Part shown: in pieces, positions 53,045 through 62,919 of the stretch
How positions within the stretch are numbered: position 1 is the stretch's first letter
Layout of the letters: every line of letters begins with the position of its first letter
Assembly: GCA_021399435.1 (NCBI GenBank)
Contig: JAJTUP010000013.1
Span: 1,302,001-1,366,000, forward strand
From: Diaporthe sp. PMI_573
Lineage: Eukaryota > Ascomycota > Sordariomycetes > Diaporthales > Diaporthaceae
Direction of reading: 5' to 3'
DNA: 64,000 bases
Notes under the pieces: generated by a model
The model's input: only the letters and a program-made list of their open reading frames with translations
Told to the model about the DNA's origin: nothing
Databases searched by the model: none
Position numbers and translations under genes: made by a program

Positions 53045-56000
53045 TAAGGATTTATTTATAACCTATAAGGTTTTTAACTAGTTCCTATGTGTTTTTACTA
53101 GTATCATATTCTTTTTACTTAATAAGGTATTCTATTGTATCTTAGTATTATCAAGAGTTAATAATTTGTTTTACTTTATATTCCTTGTTATAATCATTAA
53201 CTGTTTTAATCTATGTTTTAAGTTTTACGTTCTATAATACTAGTTCCAAGAGTAAGATATAAAAAACTAGGTGTTGCTTTATTCTTTAAGGTAATAAAAG
53301 TTTGTAGTTAGTGTCTAAAAGTTTCTTAGAAATTTCAAAGAATCTGATTTTCTTGTAATCAAGCTTGTTGCTAGAGTGCTTAGTTTTAATATTCTATCAG
53401 AAAAGGTAGACCTTATCTCCCTTCTTAAGAATTAGTCCCTCAATTCTTTTCTAGTTTACATATTTTATCATCTATTCTTATATAAAAGAAAGTTCTTTTT
53501 AAATATCCTTCTAGACTTATCTAATTCTTATTACTTTTTATTCTACTAATTCTACTACTATATTATCTAGTAGGGCTTTATAGTAAGCCTAAGGTTTATA
53601 TCTATAGACTATAAAGAAAGGTAACTATTTAGTTATACTAGTTGTTATACTATTATAGGTAAACTATACTAATAGTAGTAACTTAACCTAGTTATCTTGT
53701 AACTAGTTAATGTAATATTAAAGGTATTGTTTTATAATCTAGTTAATTTGTTCTATTTGTCTATCTATTTGCGGGTATATAGTTATTAAGAGCTTGTATT
53801 TTGCTCTAAGCTACTTTATTAGTAACTTTTAAAAGTTTAATGTAAAGAGCTTGTCTCTATTTAATATAATTTCATGTAGTATCTTGTAATTACTTATAAT
53901 AATTTACAAGAATATATATACGAGTTCTTTTACTATACTAGCTTCCTTATATAGTATAAAGTATGTATACTTACTTAGTCTACAAACCACTACTAAGATA
54001 CTATCAAAAAGTACTTTAGTTAAAGATTCTTATAAGAAAGGTAGCTTAATAATAAAGTCTAGACTAATAGATAACTATATAGTTATAGGTACTAGTAGGG
54101 GCTTTAAAAGTCTATATGGTTTATACCTAGCTGTTTTATTCTTATTATACAAGTTACATTACCTAATGATTTCTTCTATTCTTTGTCTAAGGTTTGGAAT
54201 CTAGTAAGTTTGTTAGATTCTTTTAACTATTATTAAAACGCTTTAGTGTTTATATATTAAGGCCTTGTATATTTCCTTGATTAAGTTATTTTATTTTTTA
54301 AAATTAATAGATATTTTCTTAGATATAGTATTAACTCTAAATATAGTATTAAGTTTTTGGTTAAGTAAGAAACTTCTATCTTCTTAAGTCTTAAAGATTG
54401 TCTATTTAGTAGGAGATTCCTTATCCTAGTGGTTGGGTTACCTGCTAAGAGTATCTACCTAGGTATTCTTAATTCTGTCTATATATATAACCTTAATGTT
54501 AAATTGTGAGAGGAATTCTACATATCTAACCTGTCTTTTGTTAAGTTACTTAATTATAGTAAAGATTGTTAGGTTCTTATAATTTATATAGAGCTTGATC
54601 TATTTCTTGGCTCTAATAAGGTAGTATTACTATTCCTAGAAGGTATATATTATTACCATAAATTCCTTATCTAGTATAGTATAGCAAGTTTCTGGTCTGT
54701 TAAATTTCTTACTAAAGTTTATAATAATACATACTTGTTCTTAATTATCTTTTTAGGTAAGTTTTCCACCTATTATATCGTTAGAGGTATCTATGTGTAT
54801 CTTAAATTCCTTAGTAGAATCTGCTTCTTCGAGCACTAGGTTCTTGGTAACTTTGTCTTTAATCTTGTTAAATGCTTATTAGGTTTCTCTTGTCTATTTA
54901 AATGTTTGTTCTTTCTTAATAAGGTCTGTAAGAGGTTTATAAATACTACTATAGTTTTAGATAAACTGTCTATAGAAGTTAGTATATCTAAGAAATACTC
55001 TGATATCTTTAATATATATTGGCGTGGGCCATTCCTTGATTACTTAAACCTTATCTTCTTGTATTCTGATAAGTCTGGGTTTAATAATATATTCAAGGTA
55101 GTCGACTTTCTAAATGTAGAAAAAGCTTTTCTCTAGTTTTACTAGGAGATTTATATTCTAAAGCTTCTAGAGTATTAGCTTAATATATTCTTTATATTCT
55201 TTAAAAGTTTATAAGAAGATAAGGATATTGTCTAGGTATATGATAATAATAATATTAAAATATTTATATAAGACATAGTTAATTATCTCCTAAAATAATA
55301 CTGGTATATTAGTTAATCTGAAAGGCATAACCATATATTTATAGTGTCTATAGCGTATTTAAAATACTATTTTCTATTCTTCTCCTTCCTTTATTTAAAT
55401 AAGGTTATAGGCTCCTTTAAGGTTAAGAGCTGTAAACTATTATACTCCTTGTAGTTAGTCTCGTAGTTCCTTGATAAGGAGTAGTAAGTATTGATTTTTA
55501 ATGGTAATGTTATTAAGCTATTAATAGTTTACGTAAAGTCTTAATCTACTGTTTTTCTTAAGTATAAATAGGATCGGATATCCTACTGGTAATCTTAAAG
55601 GTTAAATATATCCTTTCTTGAGATTTTCATCAAGGTACTCTCTAAGTACCTTGAGTTTTTCTTTATTAAGTCTATAGATTTTGTAAAACTTTAGTGTCTT
55701 TTCTTCTTATATAGGTATCTCGTGGTTTTATTAGCTATATTTAGGGATTCTTATATCAAGTTTCTCCTAAAATACTTTCCTAAATTTGTAGTATTCTTTT
55801 GGTATTTGTTTAAATCTTACTAGTATGCTTTATTCTCTATACTAATGTAGGTAGAGGAGGTAATGCTTTATCTCCTATTTATAAGTAATGCTATGTATTA
55901 ATTAACTTTAGCCTTTCCTTAAGGTCTTTAAGTAGTCTAATCCTTCTCTATTTTCCCTAAGCTAAGTCCTTTCCTAACTACTTTTAAAGGTATTTATAGG

Positions 56001-58504
56001 TTTATTTAAGCGTGTTTCTTTGCTATCCTTAATAACTAAACTTTGTCCCGTACTATTAATTACAACCTTCTTCTAGGAAACAGTATTATCCTAAAAAATC
56101 TAGCTAGTAGTCTAATTAATTTAGAGATTTATAGCCCTTAGCCACGGAAGTCCTAAAATTAGTTTATATTATACTATATCTATAATATCTAGAGTTATAA
56201 AAGTTTTATGTCCTTAGATTAAGATAGGTAGATGATTAGTCTCTATATTGATTACTCTATTTCCATATCCTACTTCTATACCTTTCACGGTATTAAGTCT
56301 ATAGGGGTCTTTCTTCTAATGCCATAGAATCTTGTCCCTATTAATAATTCCTAGTAATATAAAGTTACCTTAAGTACTATTATCTAACAGTATGCTATAT
56401 GTTTTTTCGTTAATTTCTACCTTTAGTAGAATATATACATAGTTATTTATCTATATTACATATAGAGACCGTTGGTCTATAATTAACTGTTGTCCCCTTA
56501 CAGGCAATTGTTGTCTTTTTCCAATTCCCGCTAAATCTTAATCTAGGTTCTTATAGTATGTTGTTTCCTTAACTGGTTATAGTACTAGCTCATTAGCTTG
56601 TGTTTCTTGTAAATAGGGTATCTTGGTAATCTATAGTCTTAAGGTCGTTACCTACTATATAGGTATTTTAGTAGGAGTTAAAGGTTTAAGGTAAAAATAG
56701 TATAGGCCTTTTCCTTATTATATTTGTTAGGTTTCTAGTAGTAGAGCTTGTCTTCTTTATATACCCTAGTAATAGGTCCTTTACTAAAGTATTAGAGAAA
56801 CAGATTAAACTTAGCTTTCTCCCTAAAGTAAGTATGGTAGAGATTCTAGATATAGGAGGCCTAGGAGATTTCTCTGTGTACTAGGTATCCTAGCTATAGG
56901 CATGGTTTGTTGCCTGTTCTGTGCTTCTCAGGTAGCTGGTTGAGTTCCTACATTACTTGTATTAACTAGATTCCTGTAATAGCAATCCTGGTAGTACTGG
57001 TATCTAGAGTAATAGGGATACTGTATCCTAGGTATCTTTTAGGGTTTTTATTAGGGTTTTTGGTAGGGTCTTTGTTTTGCTTTATTAGTTGGTCGGTCTG
57101 TAGCGGACCGCCTTCTTTCTAGATATCTTTCTGAGAGTTTCTTGTTTTAGTATACTTAGTGCTTAAATAATCCGAGTTGCTATTATTTATTACTATATCG
57201 TACAGTAGTCCTTGTCTTCCCATTACTAACTATTGTTCCTGTTAAGGTTTCTTGGGAAACTATCTAGAGGCTTCTTTCTTTGAAAGGTATAGTATATACT
57301 GATTGTTGAAGCAGAAGGTCTAATTAAGGGTTCTATATTATTTATCAGTATCCGCTACTTTCTTAGAAATAGGTAGTAGGTTGTCTGGATTCTCAGGTTC
57401 CTGCTTGTTAGGGTGGATTAAACATTTTATATAAAGGTTGGATTAATATATATAAGGTGTCTTGCCTTTTGGGTATACCAGGCATTGTTTGTTGAGTGAA
57501 TAGCTATACTGCTGGTATAGTTCTTGTTATTAAGTTATATTAACCTATTGCTGTCCCCTAGAGACTGGCTTCTATTGTTTTTTAGGCTGGCGGTATTCCC
57601 TTACAAAGTGTCTAGGCTTTCCGTAGTTATAGCACTCTTTGCTGGTTGGTTTTCGTTGTGCTGCGTCGAGTTCTATAGGGCCTAAATGGGTTCTGCTAGC
57701 CGTGCTGTTGTATCCTTGTTGGTATTAGGGTTGATAGTTATTGTAAAAGCTACTACTATGCTGGTACTTCCTTCCTGTATTTAGCTAATTCTAAGGCTTC
57801 TACAAGTTATTGGGTGTCTTATACTGTCGTTCCTGCCTTTGTTTAAAGAGGCAGTTGTCAATGTATATAGCTATAGATACGTATTTAGTAAAGTTGTCGG
57901 GTTGGTCCAGCTTGGTAATTTCGTCCTTAATGTCTTCCTTGAGTCCTTTGTAGAACTAGCTTATAAGTATATCTTCTCCCTAACTAATATATGTGGTAAG
58001 TTGTTTAAAGTAAGCTGTATAGGTTGACGTTAACCTAGTCTATCTAAGCTGTATAAGCTGCCTTTTAGCCGTCCTGTCTTTATCGGGGTCTCTAAAAGCA
58101 TCCTTAAAAGCTTGTTTGAAATGGTTAAAGGTCTTGAAGATTTTCTTGGTATTATTATCCTAATCTTTCTTATCGTTTTCTAGATAGTTTTTTAGGGTAG
58201 GTTTAAACCAAGCAAGTATGTTTCCTTTAAGGCAATATCTAGTAAAGATGATCTTGTTATAGTAGGTTTCAAACTAGAGGTAGTTGTACTTAAAGTAGGC
58301 ACGACACTATGTAAGGAACCCCTAGAGGGTTCCCTTGTCTCCCTTATAGGGGCTAAGCTTGTCTATCTTGAAAGCCTTGGCTTGCTAGAGCATGTAGAGA
58401 TGTATAATTTCCTACTGAAGTTGGCTAATCTAATTACCTATTTCCTTAATAGGGTCAGCCTTGGTCTGGGTAACCTGGGAGGTGGTAGGAGTCTAAGGCG
58501 CCAT
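53045..58504 (-). pseudogene. Gag-pol relic of chromovirus 1
   Basis: Reads leftward from an ATG at 58,504 (MAP*TPTTSQVTQTKADPIKE). In order: a zinc knuckle near 57,600 (CYNYGKPRHFVREY, two Cys changed to Tyr); an aspartic protease (LLDSTQGNFILL; LILGLPWLRA) near 56,100-56,400; and reverse transcriptase near 55,200-55,300 (MPFRLTN and YLDNILIF, the YLDD box with D to N). RNase H and integrase follow (SLDFIIKLPFL, SILVVVCRLSKYTYF), then the IKTKH/SNKLDYKKI core before the C-terminus. A chromodomain-like EYKVKQI...IEYLIKQKEYDTSKNTQE ends the frame near 53,050-53,190. Dozens of stops are present. The changes on this strand are mostly G to A (C to T on the plus strand). Confidence 0.9.
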
Positions 58505-58552
58505 TATATTATTAATATTGTACAGTCGGTAACTACGTAGCTATACTAAACA

Positions 58553-58565
58553 AGAGTCGTTAAAA
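58553..58565 (-). other. Candidate self-priming primer-binding site of chromovirus 1
   Basis: Two bases inside the 5' LTR (minus-strand sense) lies TTAACGACT. Its complement AGTCGTTAA occurs in the same LTR (plus-strand 58,733-58,741), just downstream of a TATA-like TTTTATAGAA. No TGG-starting tRNA-type site is seen. This is the layout of Tf1-type self-priming. Confidence 0.5.
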
Positions 58566-59053
58566 TGTAATGATTACACTAAACCTTTATAGGGTTTAGT
58601 GGGTAACCTGTAGGGTTTATGTTAGTAATACGGCGTAGAGGTGGTACTTAACTGTGTAGTATAAGACACAATGATTCTGCGAGTATAATCACTAGCTGTG
58701 AGGCTATCTAGTTGTTGGACTGGATACTTAGATTAACGACTAAAGAGTCTGTTCTATAAAAGCTATCTACTATAGTGATAACCATGTCCTTATATGTTCC
58801 GACTCTTTATCTGTCCTAGATGTTGGACTGCTGGGACTATAAGCGATTGTTGTGGTCCTCCTATGTAGTCGACAGGACTGCCGACGGTCCTGTCGGTCTA
58901 CCCCTGTGGGTGGGTTCTAGACCCTAACCCTGGTCTTGGCGTAACCTGTGACTCTGCCAACTAGTGCCGCGGATCTGGCGTTGTGGCATCTGATCCGGGT
59001 TGTCTGGGTCACCCAAACGGGTCCCTTTGGTGCCAACGTGTCGGTTTATAACA
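58566..59053 (-). repeat. Chromovirus 1, 5' LTR (right)
   Basis: 488 bp, TGTAATGATTACAC... to ...GGTTTATAACA on the plus strand. Relative to the left LTR it carries T for C and keeps G where the left has A: the C-to-T half of the RIP changes. Confidence 0.95.
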
Positions 59054-59465
59054 CTAGGGGCTTACTTTTATATACACTTTCCCGGTTTCTGCTAGAAACA
59101 CTAAATACTTACAAGTTACCTAATAATGGCTATATGATATAATTCTTTAGAGCTAGTTTCTAAATTAGTGTTATTTATTGTTTCCCGCCATAGCCAGTAG
59201 GTCTGCTATTTGTGAAGACTTAAACCTAGCTCTATGCTGCTTCTTGAAGGTCCATATAGGCAAAACCTTTACCTAGAGAATATTAAAAACGTCTATCTAG
59301 TTACAAAAGGTCTCAAAATCCTTAGTATTCTCCTAGTAGCCTACCATCTTACAATATACAGATAATATAATAATATTATTATATAATTAATACAGAACCT
59401 ATAAGACAGGCAAGACTGTCTTAAAGAATCTAAGCAGAAGTTTAAATATAAAGATAAACAGCTAA
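59054..59465 (+). pseudogene. Ferric reductase (FRE) relic, 3' part
   Basis: Deleting the chromovirus and one CTAGG copy continues the 51,456 frame directly into AYFYIHFPGFC*KH*ILTSYLIMAI*YN, the FAD-binding loop. A second frame then gives SMLLLEGPYRQNLYLENIKNVYLVTKGLKILSILLVAYHL, the FRE 'GPYG...' and NAD(P)H-binding region. The relic stops at about 59,465 where the Copia LTR begins. Confidence 0.75.
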
Positions 59466-59759
59466 TGTTAGTTAGGCACGTAATCGAGTATACTCAAAAG
59501 GGTTACCGAAATGGCTAGAAAATAGCTTCAATTCGGTGGGTCTGTCTAGTGTGTCTATTGTGCTTCTGGCTGACCCCTTCGTGGGCAGCAAAGCGCCCAA
59601 GTAGGGTGCAGCCAGAAGGCTGACTAATCTACAGTATACACGGGCCAGCAGTCAGTCCAAGCGGCCTTGCTGCCAATTAGCTGCCTGGAATAACTAAGCA
59701 GCCATCCACAGCCAGCCAGCCAGAAGTGGCCAGCTACAGCAGTCCGCTTTAGACCGACA
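59466..59759 (-). repeat. Probable 3' LTR of the Copia relic
   Basis: About 294 bp. In plus-strand sense it starts TGTTAGTTAGGCACG and ends AGACCGACA, preceded on the element side by a purine-rich GATGGCCGAAGG (minus sense). It is strikingly GC-rich (CAGCCAGCCAGCC; GGCCGCTTGG) compared with the AT-rich pol. The boundaries are inferred from TG...CA ends and from where the flanking frames stop. Confidence 0.55.
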
Positions 59760-59895
59760 CCTTCGGCCATCGCTATTACTACCACCCATTCTATACTAGC
59801 AGTTTTCTACTTTTGGCCAATTCCTCCAAAAACACGTTTTCCTCCATATTGTACATATCCGGTTATATAATCCATCCCGTACTTTATCACATACT

Positions 59896-61278
59896 TTAAT
59901 CTATATATCCTTCCACCCTAATAGTTAACTCGTTAGTATTAATAAAGCATTCCAAAGCCTTATTTAATAATACCTTCGTTATAGTATCTGTAAAGTTGTC
60001 GTCACTATTTATCTATTATACCTTATTAATTTCCCATCATTTATATACTTGGCGAAAAAACATAATATTAATTATAAGTCTCTTCTCCTTAATAGTTTTT
60101 AGCTTTACCAAATATTTATAGAGTAAGTAAGAATCTATATAGATTACTAGAAATATTTAATTAATACCCAATTAGTTAGTAATTAGCTTTAGAGTCGACA
60201 AAAAAACAATTTCTATATCAAAGCCATTAGTCATTCTATAGATCTCAGAAGTAAGAACACTTTAAGTAACTTTCTTATACTTTATAAAAGACTAGTATAT
60301 AATGTTTCCTTAGAGCTTATATTATAACATTATACCATCCGCTTTCTTATTAACAAGGACTATTATAAAGCTGATTTAAGAGCTAAGGTCTTAGTTATTA
60401 GTAAAAAAACTATTAACAAAGACTATTAGTTTGGCGGTCTTTAAGTTAACTATAATATATTATAATCCTCTTAACAGATTCTTTATTTACCATCCCAAGC
60501 ATTTGTTTAACTTAGTATAATTATCTTTATCCGGTATTTAGGCTTAGGCAGCAACTAATAGATTAAATAAAGCCTCGGGTTAATAAATTAAGGCAAGGTA
60601 AGCACTATAAATATATTGCTTAAGATACTTCTAAGTAAAGTTATGTAACTTTAAATTAATTATTATAATCTTTTTACCTTAACCTTTCTACTAAAGGCAA
60701 ATAGTACCTTTTAGGGTTATTATTAGCTTATTGCTATTAAAGTTAAGTATCTTTTCTAGCAATAGCTTCTCCTTTAGCTTATATTATAGCTCTGCCTTAA
60801 TAATCTTTTTGTCTTTAAAAGCCGAGAACTTTAGTATATCTAGTAGTAGAGTATTATCTATCTATATACTCATAATGGTAAATTTATTCTTTCTACTAGT
60901 AGATACTAGAAGGTATAGATTAAATATTAAGGTTTACATTTATAGTTATTTACAGTAATAATAATAATAAATAGTCTACTAATAAACTCTAGTTTTGGTA
61001 ATTCTGTAGAAAGGCTTTACCACCTTTATAATCATACTGGCTAGATACTAGGCTTGCATTTTAAAAGAAAGCCGGGCTAGAATCTTATAAAATAGCTCTA
61101 ACTTTAATTATAAATATACCTATATTATATCTTATAACTTAATACTAGCGCTAATAGACTTAATTAGACTAGATACTATAGTAACAATAAATTATTAACT
61201 AGCCTGTTAAATTATAGGTAACTATATAAAGATATTCCTCTTATTCTCATCACTATACCCCTAAATAATTAAGCAAGA
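59896..61278 (-). pseudogene. Copia pol relic (reverse transcriptase/RNase H)
   Basis: Read leftward: LLLDILKFSAFKDKKIIKAEL, LIYQPEALFNLLVAA (reverse transcriptase C-terminus), then the fungal Copia RNase H: AKLIVFVNSFF, ISFIIVLVNKKADG, SEIYRMTNGFDI, VIYIDSYLLYKYLVKL and NFTDTITKVLLNKALE, ending TIRVEGYID at 59,896. Frequent stops at Gln and Trp indicate RIP. Confidence 0.85.
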
Positions 61279-61761
61279 TATAATAATTATACCAAACCTT
61301 TATAGGGTTTAGTAGGTAACCTATAGGGTTTATATTAGTAATATGGTATAAAGGTAATACTTAACTATTTTGTATAAGATATAATAATTCTATAAGTATA
61401 ATTACTAGCTGTAAGGCTATCTAGTTATTAGACTAAATACTTAGATTAACGACTAAAGAGTCTGTTTTATAAAAGCTATCTACTATAGTAATAACCGTGT
61501 CCTTATATATTCTAACTCTTTAATAGCTTGCTGGCTTGTAAGGTAAGCTGGCGATCTATAGTGTAAGGCTTGACTATTTACTTGTTGAGTTGGCTTACTA
61601 GGCTTGCAAGTAAGTATTGCAAGTCTGACCTTAACTCTGGGTCTTGGCTAATCTCGTGACTCTACACCCTAGTATATAAGTTCTTACAGCATGGTACCTA
61701 GTTTCGGTTCCTAGGGTTACCCAAATAGGTCCCCTAGGTACCATTATGTTAGTTTATAACA
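61279..61761 (-). repeat. Chromovirus 2, 3' LTR
   Basis: 483 bp, TATAATAATTATACC... to ...AGTTTATAACA. The outer thirds match the LTRs of chromovirus 1, including the GATTAACGACTAAAGAG block and the TATA-like motif. The central segment (about 61,520-61,720, GCTTGCTGGCTTGTAAGG) is different, so this is a distinct subfamily. Confidence 0.85.
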
Positions 61762-61857
61762 TTATCTCCCTCCTTATATCCTTTATTCTTAAAGATTTGT
61801 TTATATCCTTTTTGTAGTATTATCTATCCTTTAGATTATACTTTCCTAATTTGTTAT

Positions 61858-62512
61858 ATTAAATAGAGTTAAAAACTCCCAGGTTTTAAAACCGTCTCAT
61901 TATTCTAAAAAGACTACCTAATATAATTTTTTGTTAAAATCTATTATTATAAACGTTGTTACTATATATAAGTATATCTTTTGCAAGACTTATAGTGTTG
62001 AGTCTTGTAAAGCCTCTAAGTAGGACTTAAGTTGCTATTATAAGTATGTCTACCAGCAGTACTTAAAATATAATGTTTACAAGCTAGACAACTTAGCGGA
62101 CCTCCTATATATCTCTGCTTAGTACTAAAAGTTAGAAGACAAGATTAAGTAGCTAGAGGAGAAGCTTATGTGCCTAAGAAAGTAGAAGAAAATATAGTGG
62201 AAGAAAATGGCGTGGGCCATCTATTATGGTTTCTTAAATCTAGAGAAGTTGGATTATATAGAGAGTAAGAAGGCTAAGGCTGAATATAAGTATATTGCTG
62301 AGTAATCTGCTAAGGTTGTTTGTAGTGGCTTGCCTGGTTTAGGTGAAATAGAGGTTTAGAAATCTTAGCTTTATACTGGTAGGGATGTTAGTATCTTTAA
62401 TTAGAGTTTTATAGTAAATAAAGGTATTAATTAGTCTGAATTTAAAATAGTAGATCTGAGTATTGGTGGTAGTAATAAAAATATTTCTGCTAGTAGGCTC
62501 TTTAGCTGGTAA
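61858..62512 (+). pseudogene. Antisense accessory ORF of chromovirus 2
   Basis: Homologous to 52,038-52,706. The start codon is now ATA. Matching blocks include CKTYSVESCKASK, CYYKYVYQQY, KAKAEYKYIAE*SAKVV and IVDLSIGGSNKNISAS. Many stops at Gln. Confidence 0.6.
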
Positions 62513-62870
62513 TAATTAACTGGTAGAATAGAAATTATAGCCTATTTTATTAGCCTCTACATTTCTTATTTAACTAGTAGACTTGTTAACTAGTTAAGTA
62601 GGTTAACTGGTTAAGGTAGTTAACTGGTAGAGGTAGTTGACTGGTAGAGGTAGTTAACTAGTTAAGATAGTTGACTAGTTAAGGTAGTTAACTAGTCGAG
62701 GTAGTTAACTAGTCGAGCCTTTAACTAGTAGACCCTCCTTAACTCTACGTGGCTTTAACTAGTTGAGTCCTTTGACTAGTTAATATATAGACTAGTTAAG
62801 GGGGTTGGTTAATATTGCTAGGTGGCTGGTTAATTGGCTTTGCTCTAGTCGTCCTTGTTTTAATTATAGT
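62513..62870. repeat. ACTAGT/ACTGGT-based tandem array (copy 2)
   Basis: More regular than in chromovirus 1: about ten consecutive 15-17-bp units of the form GGTAGTTAACTGGTAGA or AGGTAGTTGACTAGTTA between 62,595 and 62,720, then looser copies. Same position relative to the ORF and pol. Confidence 0.8.
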
Positions 62871-62919
62871 TGAGTTCCTGGCCTAGTAATCCTTTAAGAG
62901 TTATTTGTAACTAGTAAAG

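Larger units (their letters stand above)
51457..59053 (-). mobile_element. Complete Ty3/Gypsy chromovirus, RIP-mutated
   Basis: 7,597 bp bounded by two LTRs of exactly 488 bp and by the 5-bp target duplication CTAGG (51,452-51,456 and 59,054-59,058). Gag-pol lies on the minus strand, so the 5' LTR is the right-hand one. Protease, reverse transcriptase, RNase H and integrase occur in Ty3/Gypsy order, and a chromodomain ends pol. An additional ORF lies on the opposite strand between pol and the 3' LTR. The many stops and C-to-T/G-to-A changes mean that it is inactive. Confidence 0.95.
59466..61278 (-). mobile_element. Ty1/Copia retrotransposon relic, truncated
   Basis: A Copia pol fragment on the minus strand with one probable LTR to its left, inserted in the FRE relic. 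It is cut at its upstream (right-hand) side by the second chromovirus at 61,279. No second LTR is present, so the 5' half is missing. Confidence 0.8.

Noticed and set aside
53340..58500. Short plus-strand ORFs inside the chromovirus
   Set aside because: The coding strand of gag-pol is minus; these are chance frames in AT-rich DNA.
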